Source: an uncultured SAR116 cluster alpha proteobacterium
GTDB lineage: Bacteria > Pseudomonadota > Alphaproteobacteria > Puniceispirillales > Puniceispirillaceae
Assembly (NCBI GenBank): GCA_902520885.1
Contig: CABYPW010000018.1
Coordinates: forward strand, 1 to 36,024
Direction of reading: 5' to 3'
DNA: 36,024 nucleotides
In this document: positions 7,332-16,469 of the stretch, one piece after another
How the letters are laid out: each line of letters begins with the position of its first letter
Position numbering within the stretch: the stretch's first letter is position 1
Notes under the pieces: generated by a model
Seen by the model: the letters and a program-made list of their open reading frames with translations, nothing else
Database searches by the model: none
Told to the model about the DNA's origin: nothing
Translations under genes and position numbers: made by a program

Positions 7332-8513
7332 ATGAGCGATGTTCACCTTATTACAGAAATGTTCTCTTCTGTGGACCGCCTTTCAGAGATTTTGCAGAAC
7401 CGTCAAATACCGTTTATTTGCAGTGATAATATATCAGCTGACGTTGGTATATCATCTAGTAAATGCCAGACTCTCATCATAAGCGAACAATACTATAAAA
7501 AAGTTGGTAATGATGCACTAATTTCATTTGCGAAAACTTTAAGAGCTAGCCAGATATGTGCGGTAAGTGAAAACCAACCAGAATTTGGAATAACATCTGA
7601 ACTCGGCGGTAAGATGATTTTCCTTCGCCTGCCTATCCAAGAAAGTGAAAATATTAGCGAAGATTATGGATTGCAAATGCTTGCAACATTAGTATCCAAT
7701 TCAGGCGTTGTTGCGGCAAGTGACGAAAGTAGTCAAAAATTATTCAACTTGGCAAAGCGCGTTGCCAATACAGATGTGACTGTTTTTATAAACGGCCCAA
7801 CTGGAACTGGCAAAGAAGTATTATCTAAGTTCATACACAATAATTCAAAACGAAACGAAGCGGGATTTATTGCCGTAAATTGCGCAGCTATTCCTGAAAA
7901 TATGCTAGAGGCTATCTTATTTGGCTATGAAAAAGGTTCGTTTACGGGAGCTTCTACTACTAATAAAGGTATATTTAGAGCAGCGGACAACGGAACATTA
8001 TTACTGGACGAAATCTCAGAAATGCCAATTTCTCTACAGGCAAAATTATTGCGAGCCTTGCAAGAAAAATCTGTTACGCCAATTGGCTCTCAAACATCAA
8101 TTCCTGTTGACGTCAGAGTCATAGCCACAACGAATAGGAATATGGTTGAAGAGATCAGAAATGGAAATTTCAGAGAAGATTTATATTACCGATTAAATGT
8201 TTTTCCTCTTTCCACATTAAGCCTGGCTGAGAGAACATCTGACATTATCGCTATTTCAACAGTGTTGATCAAAAGACACTGTAATGAAATTGAGAGTATA
8301 CCATTTTTAGCAAAATCTGCTCTTGACTTATTGGTAAATTATACCTGGCCAGGCAATGTTAGAGAGCTAGAAAATGTAATTCAGCGCGCATTGGTATTAT
8401 CAGATGGAAAAACCATTAGTGCGGAAGATATCATTATCGATGACACTCTATATCAGGGAGGCGGTCAAGCACACATTCAAAACATGTTGGAAAAACAAGC
8501 TATAGCAGGATAA
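7332..8513 (+). CDS. FlbD-like sigma-54 activator lacking the C-terminal DNA-binding domain
   Basis: The N-terminal part (about 1-115) is a degenerate, receiver-like segment in the place where FlbD and FlrC carry a receiver; I see no convincing phospho-acceptor Asp. The AAA+ domain follows: GPTGTGKE (155-162), GSFTGA (202-207), LLLDEISE (223-230), REDLYYRLNVFPL near 281-293 and WPGNVREL (339-346). The central domain is close to Caulobacter FlbD (NCAAIPEN, LLLDEISEM, LQAKLLRALQE). The protein stops at residue 393, shortly after the AAA+ lid, without the Fis-type HTH expected there. fliE begins 10 bases later, so no frameshifted HTH can be hidden. A DNA-binding-less activator of this type is known, for example FlgR of Helicobacter. 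It heads the fliE operon behind a sigma-54 promoter, so positive feedback is possible. Confidence 0.88.
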   Translation: MSDVHLITEMFSSVDRLSEILQNRQIPFICSDNISADVGISSSKCQTLIISEQYYKKVGNDALISFAKTLRASQICAVSENQPEFGITSELGGKMIFLRLPIQESENISEDYGLQMLATLVSNSGVVAASDESSQKLFNLAKRVANTDVTVFINGPTGTGKEVLSKFIHNNSKRNEAGFIAVNCAAIPENMLEAILFGYEKGSFTGASTTNKGIFRAADNGTLLLDEISEMPISLQAKLLRALQEKSVTPIGSQTSIPVDVRVIATTNRNMVEEIRNGNFREDLYYRLNVFPLSTLSLAERTSDIIAISTVLIKRHCNEIESIPFLAKSALDLLVNYTWPGNVRELENVIQRALVLSDGKTISAEDIIIDDTLYQGGGQAHIQNMLEKQAIAG

Positions 8514-8523
8514 GGGGTTTAAA

Positions 8524-8838
8524 ATGACGAGTATAAATTCATCAGTTGTAAAACTTGATAGCCTTCACGAGAAGGTTATAGAAAAAGCAGCAGAAACACT
8601 TGGCACATCAGGCCAAAACGTTGAGTTTTCTGATAGAATGAAAAATGCTTTGACAGAAGTCGCAGATGCACAGAAACAAGCAGCTGACAGCATGAAGGCC
8701 TTTGATCTTGGGCTTGAGACAGACTTGAGTAAAGTTATGGTTGACCAGCAAATATCATCCCTTGGATTTCAGCTTACTCTAAACGTACGAAATAAAATGT
8801 TGAGTGCCTACAAAGATATCTTAAATATGCCAGTTTAA
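8524..8838 (+). CDS. fliE: Flagellar hook-basal body protein FliE
   Basis: FliE joins the MS ring to the proximal rod and is among the first substrates of the export apparatus. The 104-aa protein ends with the family signature region (QQISSLGFQLTLNVRNKMLSAYKDILNMPV; compare S..F...LQVRNKLVDAYQEIMRM.V). It is helical and lacks cysteines. The start has a good Shine-Dalgarno (AGGGG) immediately after the flbD-like stop codon. It is the second gene of the sigma-54 operon and precedes fliF, the usual order. Confidence 0.93.
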   Translation: MTSINSSVVKLDSLHEKVIEKAAETLGTSGQNVEFSDRMKNALTEVADAQKQAADSMKAFDLGLETDLSKVMVDQQISSLGFQLTLNVRNKMLSAYKDILNMPV

Positions 8839-8894
8839 AGCTGCTGCATGAATTTTTAAATAACAATAGGATCTATTAAACTAGGAAAAGAAAA

Positions 8895-10607
8895 ATGGCT
8901 GAATCTACAACGATAGATAATATGAATTCAACTGCGGTAATAGAGCAGCGAAACGGAATCTTGTCAAATGTGCGCAGACTGACATCTGACCCCAGTTTTA
9001 AAAAGTCCTTTCCAACAATTATTGCCGTGTCTGTTTTAGCATTAGGTCTTATAATTTATATGTTATTGCAACAACCAAGCTTAACACCGTTATATGCATC
9101 ACTACCAGAGGCTGAAAAAGCGCGAGTTGTAGAGGCATTAAAAAATGCAGGATATGACGTAAGCATTGATCCATCTACTGGAGATGTATTGGTTCCAACT
9201 GGTGATTATCACAAATCACGTATGACACTGGCAGCACAGGGACTACCTTCATCCGTGCCCGATGGATATTCGGCTATAGGTGATATACCAATAGGTTCTA
9301 GTAGGTCAGTTGAAAATATTAGATTGAAGCAGAGTCAAGAGATAGAGCTTGCACGCTCGGTTGGTGAAATACAAGGAGTGGTTGCAGCTCGTGTTCATTT
9401 GGCAATTCCTGAAAAATCTGTTTTTGCGAGAACATCTACGGCGCCCACAGCCTCAGTTTTTGTTCAATTGAACGAAGGAAGAACATTAAGCAAACAACAA
9501 GTAAATGCAATTATTCACTTGGTTTCTTCTTCTGTTCCTAGCCTAGCAAAATCAGATGTAACAGTAGTAGATCAATATGGTGGACTGCTGTCAAACCCAA
9601 ATGATGACCCTGCAAGCGCACTATCTGATGCACAATTAGAACATCGAATTAAAGTTGAAGCTATTTATCGTAGCAGAATTATATCCCTAGTCTCACCTCT
9701 TGTTGGAGCTGGCAATGTAACTGCTCAAGTGAATCTTGATATAGACTTTACAAAAAGTGAAATCACTGAAGAAAGAGTTGACCCAGAAGGAAATGCACTT
9801 CGCAGTGAGCAAAAAAGCTTGGATCTAACTGCTGAAGAAACAGCCAGGGGTATTCCTGGGGCAACAACTAATAGAGCTCCTACCCAGGCAGAAATTGCAA
9901 CTCAGCAAAATGCAGGGAACGAACCTGGTGAGTTTAAGACTCGTTCTTCTAACGAAGTTCGAAATTATGAAGTAAGCCGTAAAGTTGAGACGACATTACG
10001 ACCATCAAATAAGATCAATCGTATTCAAGCATCCGTTTTAGTGAGAGAAAAGGAGAGCGTTAACCCAGAAACAGGGCTTTTAGAAGCAGTCTCATTAACG
10101 CCAGAACAAATTGCAAACATCGAACAGTTAGTAACAAATGCAATCGGCATCGATAAAGAAAGAGGTGATCAGTTAACAGTTGAAAGTGCTGCTTTCGTCT
10201 CGAGTATAGAGGGTATATCCAAGGCTTGGTATGAAATTGATTTTTTTACAAACCTTATTCAACAGGTAATGACCTTCCTGGTAATGGGTGTTATTGTTCT
10301 TGGAGTTATTCGTCCGCTTATCAATCGCATTATGATACCAACAGCATCTGGAAAACCTGGAGAAGCGATGGTTGGTTTAGAAGATGATCCGGATTTAGAT
10401 GCAGTTGAAATTGAAGAAGGTGAGAGTCTTGAAGATATAAAAGCTAAGTTAAAGCCTAAAAAAGCAGCAATTTCTCCTGAAATGTTAGATACTGCAAACT
10501 CTTATGATGATAAGGTGGCTATAATTAGAATGATTGTTGGAGAAGAATCTGGACGAGTTGCTAATGTGTTTAAGTCTATGATGAATGCTGATAAAGAACC
10601 TTCATGA
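8895..10607 (+). CDS. fliF: Flagellar MS-ring protein FliF
   Basis: FliF builds the MS ring in the inner membrane, the base on which the rod, C ring and export gate assemble. The 570-aa protein has a first membrane helix (about 40-58), the periplasmic ring-building motifs with the typical YASLPEAEKARVVEALKNAGYD segment, then VARVHLAIPE-like sequence (GVVAARVHLAIPEKSVF), a long low-complexity linker (about 310-370), a second membrane helix (about 458-477) and a cytoplasmic FliG-binding tail (about 545-570, DKVAIIRMIVGEESGRVANVFKSMM, the last part matching the end of other FliF proteins). AGGA lies upstream of the ATG. Confidence 0.96.
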   Translation: MAESTTIDNMNSTAVIEQRNGILSNVRRLTSDPSFKKSFPTIIAVSVLALGLIIYMLLQQPSLTPLYASLPEAEKARVVEALKNAGYDVSIDPSTGDVLVPTGDYHKSRMTLAAQGLPSSVPDGYSAIGDIPIGSSRSVENIRLKQSQEIELARSVGEIQGVVAARVHLAIPEKSVFARTSTAPTASVFVQLNEGRTLSKQQVNAIIHLVSSSVPSLAKSDVTVVDQYGGLLSNPNDDPASALSDAQLEHRIKVEAIYRSRIISLVSPLVGAGNVTAQVNLDIDFTKSEITEERVDPEGNALRSEQKSLDLTAEETARGIPGATTNRAPTQAEIATQQNAGNEPGEFKTRSSNEVRNYEVSRKVETTLRPSNKINRIQASVLVREKESVNPETGLLEAVSLTPEQIANIEQLVTNAIGIDKERGDQLTVESAAFVSSIEGISKAWYEIDFFTNLIQQVMTFLVMGVIVLGVIRPLINRIMIPTASGKPGEAMVGLEDDPDLDAVEIEEGESLEDIKAKLKPKKAAISPEMLDTANSYDDKVAIIRMIVGEESGRVANVFKSMMNADKEPS

Positions 10608-10658
10608 TTGATAAATACGTAGCTTAGAAGATATTTTTGCTAGAATGTGAGAAAAAAG

Positions 10659-11702
10659 ATGGCTGAGTCAGAAAATAAATCAGATGGAAATGATCAAACT
10701 GTATATGATTCATTGAACGGTATACAAAAATCTGCAATCCTGATGATGCTTCTCGGGGAAGAGGAAGCATCTGAAATAATAAAGAATCTTGGTCCTAAAG
10801 AAGTACAGGCCCTTGGTGCTGCTATGTATTCAGTTCAAGGATTAGGCCAAGACACTGTAAATCAGGTGCTCGACGAGTTTTTATTTATCATAAAACAGCA
10901 AACGAGCTTGGGCCTTGGAGCTGGCAATTATATTAAAAATGTTCTTAATAAAGCAATCGGAGAAGAGCGCGCTCAATCTGTTTTAAGCAGGATTGCACCA
11001 TCCAACTCAGAACGACCTATAGAAATTTTGGATTGGATGGACGCCCCCTCAATATCTGATTTGATTTCAGATGAACACCCGCAAATAATTGCTTTAATTA
11101 TTTCTTATTTGGATGCTTCACTTGGTGCAGATGTTCTTAACCTTTTACCTGAAGAAATGCAGGCTGATGTTATAGCTAGAATTGCTAACCTTGATACAGT
11201 AGGGCCCGATGCACTTAACGAACTTGAAGATGTAATGCAAAAGAAATTCAAAGCTAACACATCGCTCCGCGCCACGCAGGTCGGAGGTATAAAAGCAGCA
11301 GCAGCAATAATGAATTTTACTAATCAAGAGCAAGAAAGTAAAATTATGAAAGTTCTTGGCAAGGACGATAAGCACCTAGTTGTTGCAATTCAAGAAAGCA
11401 TGTTTGTATTTGAGAATCTTCTTAAATCAGATGATAAATCTCTTCAGATGCTCCTTAGAAATGTAGAAACTGACGACCTAATTCTTGCCCTCAAAGGAGC
11501 AGATGAGATTCTGAGGGAAAAACTATTTTCTTGCATGTCATCACGTGCGGCAGCGAATATTGTGGATGAGATGGAAGCTCTCGGTCCCGTTCGCCTAAGT
11601 GAGGTACAAGAGGCTCAGAAACGAATAATTAACGTCGCGAGACGAATGTCGGATGAAGGATCTATAGTATTAGCCGGCCGTGGCGGTGAGGACTACGTCT
11701 AA
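10659..11702 (+). CDS. fliG: Flagellar motor switch protein FliG
   Basis: FliG is the C-ring protein that contacts FliF and the stator and generates torque. The N-terminal part (GIQKSAILMMLLGEEEASEI...LGPKEVQALGAAM), the middle EHPQIIALIISYLD motif and the C-terminal motor domain (NVETDDLILALKGADEILREKLFSCMSSRAA, GPVRLSEVQEAQKRI) are all present and in the normal order. The charged torque-helix residues (D, K, E, R near DDLILALKGADEILREK) look intact. A GTG at 10647 is in frame, but the ATG at 10659 (MAESENKSD), 8 bases after a GAG, is more likely, giving 347 aa. Confidence 0.95.
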   Translation: MAESENKSDGNDQTVYDSLNGIQKSAILMMLLGEEEASEIIKNLGPKEVQALGAAMYSVQGLGQDTVNQVLDEFLFIIKQQTSLGLGAGNYIKNVLNKAIGEERAQSVLSRIAPSNSERPIEILDWMDAPSISDLISDEHPQIIALIISYLDASLGADVLNLLPEEMQADVIARIANLDTVGPDALNELEDVMQKKFKANTSLRATQVGGIKAAAAIMNFTNQEQESKIMKVLGKDDKHLVVAIQESMFVFENLLKSDDKSLQMLLRNVETDDLILALKGADEILREKLFSCMSSRAAANIVDEMEALGPVRLSEVQEAQKRIINVARRMSDEGSIVLAGRGGEDYV

Positions 11703-11743
11703 TTAAAGAAAGATAAAATTAAATATTTAATTGGAATACCAAA

Positions 11744-13063
11744 ATGGCAAGTGAACAAATTACCTACGCTGATGAACAAGCTGAGCTACCCAATGCGTTG
11801 GAAGATTCCGAAATCGCGAGGATAATGAAACTTGTGACTGAGTCAGGTTATAAAAAATCTGAAAACGCACCCACTAGAAAAAAACAGGAGTTTAAACCAA
11901 GGTCTCTTGTTGAAATTGCTATGGAAGCGCAAAAAAAACTGGATAACGAAGATAAAAAATCAAAAAATGAGTCGTCACAAACCAAAGGTGCAAAACCAAA
12001 TAAAGGTACAGATACAGACATAGACACAGATAAAAATGAAGATGAGCCAGTCAAAGCTTCGTCTGTCGAAATTGAGGAAAAAGATTCTCAACAAGTAGAG
12101 TCCCCCTCTTCCCTTCCTGGTAATAATGACATTGAACTAGCTGGTGAGCAAATTGGTCTTAACGCCACTATGCCGATTGACAACGACACTACAACCTCAT
12201 CACAAAATGCTGAAAGTAGCATAGCTGAGCCAATTGCTGATTCTGGTGAAGGTGACCAAAGCGAAAAAAATAGCATTCCTGACAATATTGAAGCCTACAC
12301 TGCCCAAAGCACTGATGAATTAACCGTTCAATATAACAAAGGTTATAAGGATGGTATAGAAGCTGGAAAAAATGAAATGGAAATAGATTTACAAGAAAAG
12401 TTTTCCAAACAATTAAGCATACTTGATGCACTTATTTCAAATTTCACTAAGAATAATTATGCCGATACAGAGCAATTAGAAAAAGATATACGAACAACTA
12501 TCTTATCACTAGCAAGTGAGCGTGCAGGATTTGCCATAAAAGAAATGCCTGAACATTTTGTTAAAAGAATAGACAAGCTTATTTCTCGAGTTGGCACGAG
12601 CAGTAAAAATCCTATTATAAAATTAAATAAGGCAGACTTGAGCCATGTGGAGATGGTAAAAGAAAAATCGGAGACCCTCTCGAAATTTACTTTTTCTGAG
12701 GACGAGACACTTAACCACGGCGATGTAGCTATATGTTTAGGTGGAATCGAAATAGAAGATATAATAGAGAAGCGTATTTCTCTTACACCAATAGAAACCT
12801 ATGAGGAAAAAAATATTATTTCAGAACCACTTACCAAACCAAAAGCGGAAATATCTAATTCTTCGGACACTTTAGTTGGTCAAAATGAACAAAATGCTAA
12901 ATTAAATGATACCGAGAATAAATCAACACAACAAAATAAATCTGATGACAGATCAGAAGTAATTAAGCATGAGGATGAAGCCAAGGGTGAGGAAAAGAAT
13001 GATAGTGAAATTGAGATAACTACTGAAAATTCCTCTGAAAAAATCCGGGACGAATCATCATGA
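11744..13063 (+). CDS. fliH: FliH-like export ATPase regulator with long acidic extensions
   Basis: FliH binds and restrains the FliI ATPase and links it to the C ring. The family core is recognisable at about 196-350: a YNKGYKDGIEAGKNEM segment (compare GY..G...G) followed by a helical region and an HGDVAICLGGIEIEDII segment like the (D)(A/R)(I/V)..GG.....T sheet in FliH/YscL proteins. The assignment rests on this and on the fliG-FliH-fliI order. At 439 aa it is almost twice the E. coli length (235 aa). The extra sequence is low-complexity, acidic and Ser/Thr-, Asp-, Asn- and Lys-rich at both ends (for example DTDIDTDKNEDEP and the last 90 residues). Its stop overlaps the fliI start (ATGA). 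Confidence 0.85.
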   Translation: MASEQITYADEQAELPNALEDSEIARIMKLVTESGYKKSENAPTRKKQEFKPRSLVEIAMEAQKKLDNEDKKSKNESSQTKGAKPNKGTDTDIDTDKNEDEPVKASSVEIEEKDSQQVESPSSLPGNNDIELAGEQIGLNATMPIDNDTTTSSQNAESSIAEPIADSGEGDQSEKNSIPDNIEAYTAQSTDELTVQYNKGYKDGIEAGKNEMEIDLQEKFSKQLSILDALISNFTKNNYADTEQLEKDIRTTILSLASERAGFAIKEMPEHFVKRIDKLISRVGTSSKNPIIKLNKADLSHVEMVKEKSETLSKFTFSEDETLNHGDVAICLGGIEIEDIIEKRISLTPIETYEEKNIISEPLTKPKAEISNSSDTLVGQNEQNAKLNDTENKSTQQNKSDDRSEVIKHEDEAKGEEKNDSEIEITTENSSEKIRDESS

Positions 13064-14382
13064 TATCTGTTCAGGAGAAACTTTCTAAAAGTATCCATTC
13101 ATTAAATTTGGATCAGCCTATTTCTGTTTCTGGAAGAGTTAACCGATATGACGGACAAATGGTAGAATGTGATGGTTTTCCAGCAACAATCGGATCCTTA
13201 TGTGAAATTGATACAGAAACCAATGTACCTGCAATAGCAGAAATTATTGGATTTCATGGAGGACAAAATCTATTGAGCCTTCATGATTTTGGTGCTCGCA
13301 TAAGCGTTGGTGCAAAAGTGCGCGTTATAGATGATGGATATATGATACCAGTTGGCGAGGGTTTGTTAGGGCGCGTTACTGATGCAATCGGATTACCATT
13401 GGATGAAAAGCCCATTCCAACATTAAATGACAAATGGCCTTTGTTAGGAAAGGAATTAAATCCTCTTGCTAAAAATCCTGTGGACACCCCCTTGGATGTT
13501 GGAGTTCGTGCAATAAATAGTCTTCTGACTGTGGGTCGGGGTCAGCGTTTAGGTATTATCGCTGGTTCTGGTGTGGGTAAATCAATCCTGCTCGGAATGA
13601 TGAGTAAATATACCGAAGCAGATATTGTTGTCGTTGGAATGATAGGTGAGCGTGGACGAGAAGTTGGAAGTTTTGTAAATACCATTTTTTCGGAAGAATC
13701 AAAAGAAAGAACAGCTATAGTGGCTGTACCAGCAGACAGGTCTCCCTTGCTGCGAATAAGAGGAGCTGAGAGAGCAACTGCAATCGCAGAATACTTTCGT
13801 GATAAAGGGAAAAATGTCCTCTTAATTATGGACTCGCTTACAAGAGTTGCGCATGCTCGAAGAGAAATTGGACTTGCCCTTGGTGAACAACCAACTTCAA
13901 AGGGCTACCCGCCCTCCGTTGTTTCCATGATACCTCGTTTGATAGAAAGAACAGGGAGTGGCGTAAGAAATCAGGGAACTATAACAGCCATTTACACTGT
14001 TCTAGCTGATGGAGATGATTCTAATGACCCTGTTGTGGATACAGCGCGTGCTATTCTTGATGGCCATATTCTGTTATCTAGAAAACAAACACAAATGGGG
14101 GTATACCCCGCTATTGATGTACCTATGTCGGTTAGCCGCGTGATGAGCGAAATCACTGACGAAAATTTACAAAAAAGTGCTCAAAAATTTAGGAAACTCG
14201 TATCATTATATATGGAAAACCGTGATTTGATTTTAATGGGTGGATATACATCAGGGCAAGATCCAGAATTAGATGAAGCAGTGACTCTTTGGCCAAAATT
14301 AATGGGACATATACAACAGGCTGAAACTGAAAGAGCTGACTTTGCGACAAGTAAAGAGGCCCTATTGAGCCTTATCAAATGA
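13060..14382 (+). CDS. fliI: Flagellum-specific export ATPase FliI
   Basis: FliI is the hexameric ATPase of the flagellar type III export apparatus, homologous to F1-ATPase beta. The 440-aa protein carries Walker A AGSGVGKS (168-175), the GERGREV motif (196-202), Walker B LLIMDSLTR, and the export-ATPase signature LGEQPTSKGYPPSV. The ATG overlaps the fliH stop (ATGA), indicating coupled translation. Length and domain order match the family. Confidence 0.97.
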   Translation: MISVQEKLSKSIHSLNLDQPISVSGRVNRYDGQMVECDGFPATIGSLCEIDTETNVPAIAEIIGFHGGQNLLSLHDFGARISVGAKVRVIDDGYMIPVGEGLLGRVTDAIGLPLDEKPIPTLNDKWPLLGKELNPLAKNPVDTPLDVGVRAINSLLTVGRGQRLGIIAGSGVGKSILLGMMSKYTEADIVVVGMIGERGREVGSFVNTIFSEESKERTAIVAVPADRSPLLRIRGAERATAIAEYFRDKGKNVLLIMDSLTRVAHARREIGLALGEQPTSKGYPPSVVSMIPRLIERTGSGVRNQGTITAIYTVLADGDDSNDPVVDTARAILDGHILLSRKQTQMGVYPAIDVPMSVSRVMSEITDENLQKSAQKFRKLVSLYMENRDLILMGGYTSGQDPELDEAVTLWPKLMGHIQQAETERADFATSKEALLSLIK

Positions 14383-14416
14383 CAAACTCTTTTTGCAGAT
14401 ATGGTGTGGACTTCGG

Positions 14417-14842
14417 ATGAAAAACAAATCAATATATGAGCGATTTACACTAAAACAACAGATTGGTATATCGAGGCAAGCGGAAGCAATGCGAACTCTT
14501 AACTCTGAACTCAAAAAGTCACAAGAATTAGTTCAACAGTTGACCGAAATTGCCAATCAAACCGAAATAAAAATAGGTGAAACAAACGCTATTTCCTTAC
14601 GCTCCTCCTCTTGGTATGGAACAAGAGTGCAGGAACAGCTTGAAACAACAAAGAACCGAAATAAATTCTTACAAAAAGAAGTAGATGACTCAAAAAAAAT
14701 GCTTGCCAAGGCAGTCCATAAAAAAAATAAATCAGAAGAGTCGTGGCATCAATACGAAGCGAGTGAACGAGCGAATAAAGAAGAAAAGTTGGACAGAGAA
14801 GTAGCAGACCGTAAGAGAATGCCTAGAAAATTTGGCAGATAG
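14417..14842 (+). CDS. fliJ: FliJ-like coiled-coil export chaperone
   Basis: FliJ is a short antiparallel coiled-coil protein that acts as the central stalk of the FliI hexamer and helps chaperone recycling. This 141-aa protein is strongly charged and helical through most of its length (LNSELKKSQELVQQLTEIA; VQEQLETTKNRNKFLQKEVDD; SEESWHQYEASERANKEEKLDR), has the usual FliJ length, and follows fliI directly. FliJ proteins are poorly conserved, so the call rests on shape and position. The frame opens at a TTG (14393), but the ATG at 14417 gives a better N-terminus. The C-terminus is basic (ADRKRMPRKFGR). Confidence 0.75.
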   Translation: MKNKSIYERFTLKQQIGISRQAEAMRTLNSELKKSQELVQQLTEIANQTEIKIGETNAISLRSSSWYGTRVQEQLETTKNRNKFLQKEVDDSKKMLAKAVHKKNKSEESWHQYEASERANKEEKLDREVADRKRMPRKFGR

Positions 14843-14885
14843 AAACTTAATATTAATAAATTAGTCTTGTAAGCTTTAAAAAAGT

Positions 14886-14900
14886 TGGCATTTTATTTGC
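14886..14900 (+). promoter_or_regulatory. Sigma-54-type promoter for fliK operon
   Basis: The element is TGGCATTTTATTTGC, with GG at 14887-14888 and GC at 14899-14900 and exactly 10 bases between. It lies about 40 bases before the fliK ATG, in the gap after fliJ, so fliK-fliN can be transcribed separately from fliE-fliJ. Confidence 0.75.
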
Positions 14901-14939
14901 AACGCATCTGAGAATTTTAATTCAAAGCGGGCAAATAGT

Positions 14940-16442
14940 ATGACACATGTTACCGGTGGTACAAACACCAACGTTCAGTCTTCTCAAACTGCAAGACAAG
15001 CAGATAAACAAGATAATCAATCTGATGCTTTATTTGAAAATATATTCTCAATAGTGAGCGAACTTGACCAAGATTCTATTAATTTTATAAGTAGTGAATT
15101 AAAATTAAAACTGAATTCTGAGGAGAAAAATGTTTGGCACGTGATAGAGGCAAATTTAAATGATCCGGACTCTTACACAGGAGACCTTGAAGAAAAGAAC
15201 AACAGCAACCTTGCTACCGCAATAGGAAAACTAAGGTTACTTTTGAATGAGAAAACTTCACCAGAAAACATTGATGAGGGTGGATTAAAAGAAAAAATCG
15301 TTTCATTGCATCTTACGAATTCATCGAATAAAAATAATGCCTCAGAAAGAAATTCTAACGAAATAAAAATAGAAAAAACACCTGCCGCACATCCATTTTC
15401 ACGCCAAACTTTGGCTTATGCTAACGCCAACCAAAATTCTCTGCCTATAAATAAATTAAGCAATTTTTATGAAAACCCCGCAAGTAGTGATGACCTCACC
15501 AAAGTAATTAAGTTAATTGAACAAGCAATTGTATCAAAAAAATCAAATAATAACCCTTCAGATATAAACACAGAAAAAAGTTTTATAAATACTTCCAAAC
15601 TCAAAAGTACCAGTGCATTGGATAAAGCCATGGAGGTATTAGACGAACAAAAAGTGGGTAAAAAAACTAATGCTGGTTTTGAAAATTTAGAAAGCCTCAA
15701 AAAGAAAGAGACAATTTCAGTCTCTAAGGATGGTTTTGATAATAAAGATTTTTTAAATACACAGGTTTATAAAATCCCCAATTTAAAACCACCCTTGATT
15801 AACTCTCTAAATACCAAAAGTAATTCAAAAGAAAACACAACAGGAACTTTGACGAGGCAAGTGGAATTAAGTCAGCAATTTACTTCAAATGCAACCAACC
15901 AATCAACTATACAAAATAACGGTTTAGATATGCATTCTGGTGGTAATTCAGAGCAAGACTCTAACGAATATCAATCGCAGAATCAGATACTTAGAGCCAA
16001 CTCTCCTTTGTCTACCATTCAAAAGCTGAATATGGCTGATAAAGCTTGGAAAGAAGTCCTCGTACGTCAAATAGAAACGCAATTAAAAGATGGTAATAAA
16101 ACTCTAGATATATCTCTAAATCCTAAACAATTAGGTAGAATGACCGTTTCCATTAATATATCAGGAGATGATGCATCTATTCAAATTTCTACAGAGACCA
16201 CTGCCGCTGCCAACATGTTACTAGAATCAGAAGGCAAACTGGCACAGATGATGCAGGATATCGGCTTGCGGTTGAGTTTGCTTCAAGCAAGCTTTTCAAG
16301 CAAGCACGAAAAGGAGACAAAACAAGGCAGTGATAATGAAAAATTATCAAAAAACAATAAAGAATTGTTGGAAGATAAAACTGGACTGAGTAAAACAAAT
16401 TTGGAAAAAATAGATAATTCAATTTTAAATATAATTGCATGA
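14940..16442 (+). CDS. fliK: Flagellar hook-length control protein FliK
   Basis: FliK acts as the molecular ruler that stops hook growth and switches export specificity by contacting FlhB. The long N-terminal part (about 1-350) is low-complexity, rich in Asn, Ser, Lys and Gln, and lacks cysteine, as is typical of FliK rulers. The C-terminal hook-length domain (about 370-450) is recognisable: LDISLNPKQLGRMTVSINIS followed by ETTAAANMLLESEGKLAQMM and DIGLRLSLLQASFS (compare the family L.P..LG.v.V and L......L...L...G). At 500 aa it is longer than E. coli FliK (375 aa). The last 50 residues are charged and probably disordered. Confidence 0.9.
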   Translation: MTHVTGGTNTNVQSSQTARQADKQDNQSDALFENIFSIVSELDQDSINFISSELKLKLNSEEKNVWHVIEANLNDPDSYTGDLEEKNNSNLATAIGKLRLLLNEKTSPENIDEGGLKEKIVSLHLTNSSNKNNASERNSNEIKIEKTPAAHPFSRQTLAYANANQNSLPINKLSNFYENPASSDDLTKVIKLIEQAIVSKKSNNNPSDINTEKSFINTSKLKSTSALDKAMEVLDEQKVGKKTNAGFENLESLKKKETISVSKDGFDNKDFLNTQVYKIPNLKPPLINSLNTKSNSKENTTGTLTRQVELSQQFTSNATNQSTIQNNGLDMHSGGNSEQDSNEYQSQNQILRANSPLSTIQKLNMADKAWKEVLVRQIETQLKDGNKTLDISLNPKQLGRMTVSINISGDDASIQISTETTAAANMLLESEGKLAQMMQDIGLRLSLLQASFSSKHEKETKQGSDNEKLSKNNKELLEDKTGLSKTNLEKIDNSILNIIA

Positions 16443-16469
16443 TATTATACTAACCTAAAGGAACAAAAA

